NCBI GenBank assembly: GCA_900769205.1
Contig: CAAGFS010000117.1
Location: 1-12,032, forward strand
Source of the DNA: Clostridia bacterium
Lineage (GTDB): Bacteria; Bacillota; Clostridia; Christensenellales; CAG-917
DNA length: 12,032 nucleotides
Direction of reading: 5' to 3'
Positions 6,044-12,032 of this stretch are shown piece after piece. The position numbers were made by a program, and so were the translations under genes. The notes under the pieces are model-generated. The model ran no database searches and was not told the DNA's origin. It saw only the letters and a program-made list of their open reading frames with translations. Positions within the stretch are counted from its first letter, which is position 1. Every line of letters begins with the position of its first letter.

Positions 6044-7939
6044 ATGACTTCAAACAAAATTAAAGACCAAGCAGGAAAATGCGTATTCGCAGCGGCGGCA
6101 ATCGTTTGTACGGTGTCCGTCGTTGCGATATTCGCGTTTTTGATTGCAAAAAGTATACCCGCACTCAAAGAAATCGGATTTTTCAATTTCTTGTTCGGTG
6201 ACAAGTGGATGCCGGACAAGGACGACATATACGGTGGGACGGCGTCGGGAAGTTACGGCATTTTCACAATGATAGTCGGCACGCTTTCGGCAACGGTCGG
6301 CGCACTTATCATAGGCGGAACGCTGGGGTATTTCACCGCTGTTTTTCTTGCGTTTTACTGTCCGAAAGTTCTCAAAAAACCGCTTTGCGCGGTAATCAAT
6401 TTGCTTGCCGGCATACCCTCCGTCGTGTACGGCTTTTTCGGAATCGTTTTTTTGCTTCCTCTTCTTGCAAATATCGCGCCCAATAACGGCAGCGGACTTC
6501 TGGCAACATCGATTATACTTGGCATAATGATTCTTCCAACGGTCGTTTCGCTTTCGCGAACAAGCTTGGAAGCAGTCCCTCAAAGCTATTACGAAGGATC
6601 TTTGGCAATGGGCGCAACGCACAGCGAAACAGTGTTTCACATCATGTCGCCGGCTGCGCGTTCGGGCATAACGGCGTCTGTGGTTTTGGGCATCGGTCGT
6701 GCGCTCGGCGAAACCATGGCGGTGGTTATGGTTGCAGGCAATTCGGTTGCTTATCCCGAGGGACTGTTTTCCTCTTTCCGCGTGCTCACGGCAAACGTGG
6801 TGCTTGAAATGGGGTATGCCGGCGAGTTGCAAGAGGGTGCGCTCATAGCGACGGGCGCAGTGCTTTTGGTGTTTATTCTCATCGTCAATCTGGTGTTCAA
6901 TCTCGTGTCGAAAAGGGTTGTCAAAAGCGTAACTTCAAAGCGAGTCAAAAAGAGAGAAAATCGCAAAACAAATGATTTAACTCGCTTTTTCAGACAGATA
7001 AAATACGGATACGACGCTTTCGCGCACAAAATTCATTCCGCCGACATAGGCAAAGTTCTTGCAATAGGAGCAGGCGTAATCGCAACGGGCGTGCTTGTGC
7101 TGGTGATAGGTTTTATCTTTGTCAAAGGCTTTCCCGAACTCGTGCGCAATCCCGAACTCATATACGGCAAGTATGAATTCGGCGGAAAAGTTACCATTCT
7201 TCCTGCAATCGTCACGACGCTTTATACCGTCGTTTTGAGCCTTTTAATATCCGTTCCGATAGGCATAATGACGGCGATATTTCTCAACGAATATACGAAA
7301 AAACACAACTTCTTCATCAAGATTATCCGCACTGCTATAAACGTGCTTTCGGGCGTGCCGTCCATCGTTTACGGCTTGTTCGGTATGATAACTTTCAAGC
7401 AGTGGTTTACGGGCACAAGCAGCATAATAGCGGGTGTGTTTACAATCAGCATAATGCTTCTTCCCACAATCGTATGTTCGACGGAGGAGAGCTTGAAGTC
7501 CGTGCCGGATATGTTGAGAGAGGGCAGTTTTGCAATGGGCGCGGGCAAACTCCGCACGATATTCAAAATCGTGCTTCCGTCCGCAATGCCCGGCATAATC
7601 TCGGCGGTCATACTCACCATAGGCAGAGTTATAAGCGAATCCGCGCCATTCCTTTACACGATGGGTTCGGTCATCGGCGGTATTCCAAAGACTGTTGCAG
7701 ACAGCGGAGCGACGCTTGCGGTTGCGCTCTATCAACTCTCGGGCGAGGGCTGGTATATGAACGAAGCGTACGCAACGGCGGTGGTGCTTATCGTCATCGT
7801 GCTTGCGCTCAATCTCGTTGCCGAACTTGCGGGCGGAAAATTCTCGAAGAAACTCGGCGGAACGACAAACTCGAATCAAAGTTTATTTTCAAAAATCAGA
7901 GGTAGAATAAATGTCAAAAAAGCAAAAAACAACGCTTGA
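6044..7939 (+). CDS. pstCA: Fused phosphate permease PstC-PstA
   Basis: The 631-residue membrane protein contains both permease subunits of the Pst importer in one chain. Residues 1-295 are PstC-like, with about six helices and the coupling loop EAVPQSYYEGSLAMGA (176-191), followed by IGRALGETMAVVMVAG (217-232). A highly basic cytoplasmic linker (about 290-330, rich in K and R) leads to the PstA-like half (about 335-600), with its own loop KSVPDMLREGSFAMGA (485-500) and IGRVISESAPFLYT (526-539). PstC and PstA are usually separate genes; here no stop or second start interrupts the frame, and both loops that contact PstB are intact. A single chain would fix 1:1 assembly. The start follows the pstS stop by two bases with no clear ribosome site. 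The last 29 bases overlap pstB in another frame and code a basic tail. Confidence 0.93.
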   Translation: MTSNKIKDQAGKCVFAAAAIVCTVSVVAIFAFLIAKSIPALKEIGFFNFLFGDKWMPDKDDIYGGTASGSYGIFTMIVGTLSATVGALIIGGTLGYFTAVFLAFYCPKVLKKPLCAVINLLAGIPSVVYGFFGIVFLLPLLANIAPNNGSGLLATSIILGIMILPTVVSLSRTSLEAVPQSYYEGSLAMGATHSETVFHIMSPAARSGITASVVLGIGRALGETMAVVMVAGNSVAYPEGLFSSFRVLTANVVLEMGYAGELQEGALIATGAVLLVFILIVNLVFNLVSKRVVKSVTSKRVKKRENRKTNDLTRFFRQIKYGYDAFAHKIHSADIGKVLAIGAGVIATGVLVLVIGFIFVKGFPELVRNPELIYGKYEFGGKVTILPAIVTTLYTVVLSLLISVPIGIMTAIFLNEYTKKHNFFIKIIRTAINVLSGVPSIVYGLFGMITFKQWFTGTSSIIAGVFTISIMLLPTIVCSTEESLKSVPDMLREGSFAMGAGKLRTIFKIVLPSAMPGIISAVILTIGRVISESAPFLYTMGSVIGGIPKTVADSGATLAVALYQLSGEGWYMNEAYATAVVLIVIVLALNLVAELAGGKFSKKLGGTTNSNQSLFSKIRGRINVKKAKNNA

Positions 7940-8693
7940 ATTCGGACAAAATATATCCGTTGAAAACGCAAATCTTCACTACGGCGATTTTCAGGCACTC
8001 AAAAACGTGAACATAGAAATTCCCGAAAGAAAAGTTACGGCTTTCATAGGCCCGTCGGGTTGCGGAAAATCCACTTTTTTGAAGTGCTTTAACCGTATGA
8101 ACGACCTTGTGGACGGTTGCAAAATAGAAGGGAAGTTTCTTGTCGGCGACGTGAACGTCTACGACAAAATCGACGTCAACGAACTTCGTCGCAACGTGGG
8201 TATGGTGTTTCAAAAGCCAAATCCGTTTCCGATGAGCGTTTACGACAACGTGGCGTACGGCCCGAGAACGATAGGCATACACAAAAAGGCGCAGCTTGAC
8301 GAAATCGTCGAGCAGTCCTTGAAAGACGCTTCCATGTGGGATGAACTCAAAGACCGTTTGGACAAATCCGCGTTGGGACTTTCGGGCGGACAGCAGCAAA
8401 GATTGTGCATTGCGCGCGCGCTTGCGGTAAAGCCGAAAATCTTGCTTATGGACGAGCCTACAAGCGCGCTCGACCCCATATCGACGGGCAAAATAGAGGA
8501 GCTTTGCGACGAGCTTTCAAAGTCTACGACCATCGTCATCGTCACCCACAATATGCAACAGGCAACGAGAATTGCCGACAAAACGGCGTTTTTCCTGCTC
8601 GGCGAACTTGTAGAATACGGCGACACCGAGCAAGTGTTCTCGTCGCCCGTTGACAAACGCACGGAAAACTACATTACGGGCAGATTCGGTTGA
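7911..8693 (+). CDS. pstB: Phosphate importer ATPase PstB
   Basis: The 260-residue ABC ATPase powers phosphate import and should dock on the two coupling loops of the fused permease, presumably as a homodimer. It has Walker A GPSGCGKST (47-55), the Q-loop at Q101 (VFQKPNPFPMS), signature LSGGQQQR (157-164), Walker B ILLMDEP (177-183) with E182 and the H-loop H213 (VTHNMQQA). The FQKPNPFP and NRMNDL stretches are typical of PstB rather than of other ABC ATPases. The length is normal. The ATG is preceded by AGAGG eight bases upstream and lies inside the 3' end of pstCA, giving a 29-base overlap. Confidence 0.97.
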   Translation: MSKKQKTTLEFGQNISVENANLHYGDFQALKNVNIEIPERKVTAFIGPSGCGKSTFLKCFNRMNDLVDGCKIEGKFLVGDVNVYDKIDVNELRRNVGMVFQKPNPFPMSVYDNVAYGPRTIGIHKKAQLDEIVEQSLKDASMWDELKDRLDKSALGLSGGQQQRLCIARALAVKPKILLMDEPTSALDPISTGKIEELCDELSKSTTIVIVTHNMQQATRIADKTAFFLLGELVEYGDTEQVFSSPVDKRTENYITGRFG

Positions 8694-8747
8694 TTTGAAT
8701 CGAACAATCGAAATTGATAGGATAGGATTGAAAAATCGCTTGAAAAA

Positions 8748-8753
8748 AGGAGG
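8748..8753 (+). promoter_or_regulatory. Ribosome site of phoU with unusually long spacing
   Basis: A consensus AGGAGG ends 15 bases before the phoU ATG at 8769, compared with the usual five to ten. No alternative ATG, GTG or TTG start in frame lies closer, so the spacing itself may lower or tune phoU translation. Confidence 0.6.
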
Positions 8754-8768
8754 AAATATATATAAACT

Positions 8769-9422
8769 ATGAGTATAAGGAACAAATACGAACAAGAGCT
8801 CAACCTTGTGTTCAACAAACTCGTAAACATGTGCCACGACACGCAAATCGCAATCGATAAGTCTATCAAGGCACTCAAACATCTTGACAAAGACCTTGCA
8901 AAAGAAGTCATCGAAGAGGACAAAAACGTAGACGACGAGCAAAGAGAAATCGAGCAAGATTGTTTAAAAATTCTTTTGATGGAACATCCCGTCGCAAGCG
9001 ATTTCAGGGACGTTTCGGCGGCACTTAAAATGATTACCGATCTTGAACGCATTGCCGATCAGGCAGCCGACATATCCGAGATAAGTTTGCAGTTCAAAGA
9101 CGACAAGTTTATCAAAGAGCCCGAACATATCGAGCTTATGTCGAAACTTGCCATAAGCATGGTCAAGGACGGCGTGGCAAGCTACATCAACAGAGATTTG
9201 GACTTGGCGCGTGGGCTTGACAAACGCGACGACAGGATAGACGAGTTGTTTGAAATAGTCAAATCCGACCTTGTCGCGCTCATCAAAAAAGACCCCGAAA
9301 ACGCCGAACAGGCAATCTTGTTTATGATGATTGCAAAGTATCTCGAACGCATAGGAGATCATGCCGTCAACATAGGCGAGTGGGCGGAATACGCCGTGAC
9401 AGGCTACCACAGCCAAAGTTGA
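8769..9422 (+). CDS. phoU: Phosphate signalling protein PhoU
   Basis: The 217-residue all-helical protein has the two PhoU repeats, each a three-helix bundle. The metal-binding signature appears as DLERIADQAADI (91-102) in the first half and YLERIGDHAVNIGEW (191-205) in the second. MEHPVASDFRDVSAALKMI (71-89) is the usual stretch before the first signature. PhoU connects the Pst transporter to the PhoR kinase and represses the Pho response when phosphate is sufficient; it acts at the inner face of the membrane. It lies 75 bp after pstB and 35 bp before the response regulator gene. The length is normal and no key residue is missing. Confidence 0.96.
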   Translation: MSIRNKYEQELNLVFNKLVNMCHDTQIAIDKSIKALKHLDKDLAKEVIEEDKNVDDEQREIEQDCLKILLMEHPVASDFRDVSAALKMITDLERIADQAADISEISLQFKDDKFIKEPEHIELMSKLAISMVKDGVASYINRDLDLARGLDKRDDRIDELFEIVKSDLVALIKKDPENAEQAILFMMIAKYLERIGDHAVNIGEWAEYAVTGYHSQS

Positions 9423-9457
9423 TTTTTTCGCACAACAAACACTTTACGGAGCGATAT

Positions 9458-10123
9458 ATGCAAAATAAACGCCTTATTTATGCAGTTGACGACGAACAGT
9501 CCATACGCGAGGTTTATGACTACGCTCTCAAAAACGCCGACTTTGAAGTCAGATGTTTTCAAGACGGCGAAAGCTTTTTGAGCGAGCTTAAAACTCAAAA
9601 ATGCGACCTTGCGATTTTGGACATCATGCTTGACGGACTCGATGGCTACGAGATTTTGAAGGCGATGAAAAGCAATGCGCAAACTTGCGATATCCCCGTG
9701 ATTATGGTGTCTGCAAAGTCAACCGAAATCGACAAGGTGAGAGGGCTTGATTTGGGTGCGGACGATTATATCGCAAAGCCTTTCGGCATCCTCGAACTCG
9801 TTGCCAGAATCAATGCAAAACTTCGCAAATCGCAAAAGAGCGCGCTTGTGTTCAAGGACGTGTGCATTGACGATTCGACGCACGTCGTAACCGTTGCAGG
9901 CGAAGAAAAGAAGCTCACGCTCAAACAATACGAGCTTTTGAAAATGCTTATTCAAAACGCTTCCAGCGTGCTTTCGCGCGACGCGCTTCTCGACGGAGTG
10001 TGGGGCGAAAACTATGGGGAAACGAGAACTCTCGATATCCATATCGCGGATTTGAGAAAATTGCTTTTGCAATCGACGGCGCAAATCCAAACCGTGCGCG
10101 GCGTCGGATACGTACTGAAATGA
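9458..10123 (+). CDS. phoB: Phosphate response regulator PhoB/PhoP (OmpR family)
   Basis: The 221-residue protein has a receiver domain (about 5-120) and an OmpR-type winged helix (about 128-221). Receiver residues are the acidic pair D11-D12, phospho-acceptor D55 (LAILDIMLDG), S85 (MVSAKS) and K107 (IAKPF). The winged helix shows LTLKQYELLKML (153-164), VLSRDALLDGVWG (171-183), recognition helix TRTLDIHIADLRKLL (189-203) and the C-terminal RGVGYVLK. Once phosphorylated by PhoR it should bind the TTTACA box before pstS. The ATG at 9458 has a GGAG six bases upstream; an earlier in-frame ATG lies within phoU and is not needed. The gene overlaps phoR by four bases (ATGA). By family alone several OmpR regulators would fit; the pst-phoU-phoR context gives the name. 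Confidence 0.93.
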   Translation: MQNKRLIYAVDDEQSIREVYDYALKNADFEVRCFQDGESFLSELKTQKCDLAILDIMLDGLDGYEILKAMKSNAQTCDIPVIMVSAKSTEIDKVRGLDLGADDYIAKPFGILELVARINAKLRKSQKSALVFKDVCIDDSTHVVTVAGEEKKLTLKQYELLKMLIQNASSVLSRDALLDGVWGENYGETRTLDIHIADLRKLLLQSTAQIQTVRGVGYVLK

Positions 10124-11775
10124 AAAACAAACTTGTATTATTCAACGTTTTGATATTGACCGTCGCAATTTTGGCGATATTCTTCTCGGGCTTGTCCGTT
10201 GCTCGCGACGAGCGTTTTGACGAGGCAAAAAGAGAAATCGTCGACGTCGCAAACATCTACGCGGCAAACTACGACGAGGATATAACCTCAAACGTTCCCT
10301 CTCACATAAGACTTACGATTATCGACGCAACGGGAGTCGTAATCGAGGACAGCCAAAGCCCCGACGCAATCGGCGTTCAGCACATGGACAGGCAAGAGGT
10401 GCAAAACGCTTTGAACGGCACTCCCGCAGTCGTCACGAGATACAGCGACACGCTCAAAAAGGATATGGCGTATTATGCCGTGAAAGTGAACGTCGGCGAC
10501 ACGTACGTTTTCGTTCGAGTTGCAATCGCGGTGGAGAGTGTAAAGGGCTACGTTTCAAAAAGCGTACTGATTATGGTGTGCGTGCTTATTGCCGTGCTCG
10601 TTGCGTCTTACCTTGCGAGCATAGCCGTGTCAAACAGCCTTATCAAGCCTCTTAAAATCGTCAAAAACAATCTCGAAGCCGTCAAAAACGACACGTATAT
10701 TCCGGCGTTTTCGTCGACCGGCGATAAGGAAGTCAACGCTATGCTCGTGCAAATCAACGACATCAGCGACAAATTGCACCAATACGTCGTCAAAGAATCC
10801 GACGAAAAGCAAAAGCTTGATTACGTGCTTGAAAACATCTCGGACGGTATCGTGGTGTTGTCAAAAGACGGCAACGTCGATTCCATAAACAAAAACGCGG
10901 GCGATGCGCTCAACCTCAAAGATTGCAAAGACAAGTATCTCACCGTTCTGTCGGCAGACAAGAGCTTTACGCAAAACGTCGAAAATTGCGTAAAAACGGG
11001 CGAGGGGTGCGACTTCGAGTATCAAACCGACGACAAGTATTATATGACGTCGGCGCGCCACCTTGAAAACGGCGTAACCGTCGTCGTTTTGAGTGATATA
11101 ACCGCAATGAAAACGAGTGAAAAAACGAGAAGCGAGTTTTTTGCCAACGCTTCGCACGAGCTCAAAACTCCGCTCACCGCAATAAAAGGATTCAACGAAA
11201 TTATAGGCATGCAAGCGAGCGAGCAGTCCACAAAAGAGCTGTCGCAAAAAATCGACGCCGAAGTTTCGAGAATAATATCGTTGCTCAAAGACATGCTGGA
11301 TTTGTCCGCTCTCGAAGCGCAAAAGGAAATCGTTGCCGAAGACGTCGATTTGAGGGAAGTCGCGCTTGACGTTGCGCAAAGTCTTTCCTCGATTGCAAAA
11401 GAGAAACAGGTTGAAATTTCCGTCAGCGGCAGCTCAATCGTAAAAATGGAAAAGGAACACGCCGTCGAACTTGTTAAAAATCTCGTTGAAAACGGCGTTA
11501 AATACAACCGACCGGGCGGACGTGTGGACGTGACGATATCCTCTGATTCTCACACGATGCTCACCGTCGCAGACGACGGAATCGGTATAGAAGAAAAACA
11601 CTTGCAACGCATTTTCGAAAGGTTTTATCGCGTCAACAAATCTCGCTCGCGCGAAACGGGCGGTACGGGACTCGGTCTTGCGATAGTGAAGCACGTTTGC
11701 TCCCTCTACGACGCCGACGTTTCAATCACTTCGAAGCTCGGTGTGGGCACGACAATTGTCGTAACCTTCCGTTGA
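10120..11775 (+). CDS. phoR: Phosphate sensor histidine kinase PhoR
   Basis: The 551-residue membrane kinase has helix one (5-28), an extracytoplasmic domain of about 118 residues, helix two (148-170), HAMP (about 170-225), a PAS domain (about 232-330; VLENISDGIVVLSKDG at 236-251), the dimerisation/phospho-acceptor domain with FFANASHELKTPL (340-352, His346) and a HATPase domain. The ATP-binding boxes are N (NLVENGVKYN, 454-463), G1 (DDGIGI, 485-490), F (RIFERFYRV, 497-505) and G2 (GGTGLGL, 514-520). It phosphorylates PhoB when phosphate is low, with PhoU and the Pst complex giving the inhibitory signal. The ATG overlaps the phoB stop as ATGA, indicating translational coupling. The earlier in-frame ATG lies within phoB and is discarded. 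The terminator that follows ends the operon. Confidence 0.94.
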   Translation: MKNKLVLFNVLILTVAILAIFFSGLSVARDERFDEAKREIVDVANIYAANYDEDITSNVPSHIRLTIIDATGVVIEDSQSPDAIGVQHMDRQEVQNALNGTPAVVTRYSDTLKKDMAYYAVKVNVGDTYVFVRVAIAVESVKGYVSKSVLIMVCVLIAVLVASYLASIAVSNSLIKPLKIVKNNLEAVKNDTYIPAFSSTGDKEVNAMLVQINDISDKLHQYVVKESDEKQKLDYVLENISDGIVVLSKDGNVDSINKNAGDALNLKDCKDKYLTVLSADKSFTQNVENCVKTGEGCDFEYQTDDKYYMTSARHLENGVTVVVLSDITAMKTSEKTRSEFFANASHELKTPLTAIKGFNEIIGMQASEQSTKELSQKIDAEVSRIISLLKDMLDLSALEAQKEIVAEDVDLREVALDVAQSLSSIAKEKQVEISVSGSSIVKMEKEHAVELVKNLVENGVKYNRPGGRVDVTISSDSHTMLTVADDGIGIEEKHLQRIFERFYRVNKSRSRETGGTGLGLAIVKHVCSLYDADVSITSKLGVGTTIVVTFR

Positions 11776-11851
11776 GCGTGAAATTTTCTTTCGCACAAAG
11801 CGAGCGTTAAGCGAAGAGGCGTTTTTCAACGCAAAGCGAATAAGGAGATTT

Positions 11852-11888
11852 AAAAGTGGTTTGTCGTGAAATAGCAAACTGCTTTTTT
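11852..11888 (+). terminator. Intrinsic terminator of the pst-pho operon
   Basis: GTGGTTTG (11856-11863) pairs with CAAACTGC (11875-11882), including two G-U pairs, around an 11-base loop. An A-run lies before the stem and TTTTTT (11883-11888) after it. It sits 76 bases beyond the phoR stop. Confidence 0.8.
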
Positions 11889-11894
11889 GCATAT

Positions 11895-11920
11895 AAAAAA
11901 CCGCATTAGATACGCGGTTT
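11895..11920 (-). terminator. Intrinsic terminator of the convergent partial gene
   Basis: AAACCGC (11898-11904) pairs with GCGGTTT (11914-11920) around a nine-base loop. On the minus strand the stem is followed by TTTTTTATAT. It lies 24 bases past the stop codon of the minus-strand gene that enters from the window edge, and it is seven bases from the plus-strand terminator. Confidence 0.75.
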
Positions 11921-11944
11921 CGTGAGATATTAAATGAAATAGAA

Positions 11945-12032
11945 TTATTTCTTTTTGTAGTGTTTTGCGTGGCGCAAACGAGAGTGGTTGTAACTCTTTG
12001 CAAGACCTCCGCCCGACGTTTCGCGATAGCGA
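11945..12032 (-). CDS. C-terminal fragment of an unrecognised basic protein
   Basis: Only the last 28 codons are in the window; the gene continues past the right edge. The visible end reads RYRETSGGGLAKSYNHSR and then LRHAKHYKKK before TAA. It is glycine- and lysine/histidine-rich and strongly basic, which could suit an RNA- or DNA-binding protein, but I recognise no family. Support for a real gene comes from the well-placed minus-strand terminator just after the stop and from the convergent arrangement with phoR. Confidence 0.55.
   Translation of the reverse strand, partial: RYRETSGGGLAKSYNHSRLRHAKHYKKK

Noticed and set aside
8695..8723. Possible internal promoter TTGAAT - 17 bases - TAGGAT before phoU
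   Set aside because: Both hexamers match consensus at only about four of six positions; not enough for a feature, though a secondary phoU promoter is possible.
11856..11909. 17-codon frame starting with GTG after AAGGAG, downstream of phoR
   Set aside because: Its first 27 bases are exactly the stem-loop and its tail runs through the T-run of the operon terminator and the convergent terminator. The ribosome-site-like AAGGAG is probably coincidental.

Overview
The window looks like chromosomal DNA from a low-to-mid GC Gram-positive bacterium, most likely a member of the Bacillota/Clostridia. The basis is AGGAGG-type ribosome sites, sigma-A-like TTGACA/TATAAT promoters, a lipoprotein-type PstS, a PhoP-type TTTACA box with an 11-bp period, and a one-piece tmRNA. 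This lineage call is inference; no marker here fixes a genus. No insertion sequence, integrase, CRISPR array or phage gene is visible.

Left part (1-3065): a minus-strand gene encodes a 671-residue membrane protein that joins an alpha/beta-hydrolase domain to about eight C-terminal membrane helices. A plus-strand PocR/AraC-type regulator is divergent from it. The two promoters are back to back, with -35 hexamers that touch. A 21-bp-spaced repeat that is also part of a dyad lies at the start of the regulator transcript.

Middle (3066-4890): ssrA (tmRNA) has its own promoter and a strong intrinsic terminator. After it comes about 400 bp with little or no convincing coding content, then a minus-strand pyridoxal/pyridoxamine kinase gene.

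Right part (4891-11888): a complete phosphate-starvation operon reads pstS - pstCA (fused permeases) - pstB - phoU - phoB - phoR. It starts from a promoter with three exact TTTACA repeats and ends at an intrinsic terminator. A convergent gene, of which only the last 28 codons are present, has its own terminator just beyond.

How the Pho genes work together: PstS binds phosphate outside the membrane, the fused PstCA channel and PstB ATPase import it, PhoU links transporter status to the sensor kinase PhoR, and PhoR phosphorylates PhoB, which very probably binds the TTTACA box and activates the operon. All key catalytic motifs are present.

The two most unusual points are in the transporter. PstS has its two halves in swapped order (a circular permutation relative to the usual PstS), and the two permease subunits, normally separate proteins, are one 631-residue chain.
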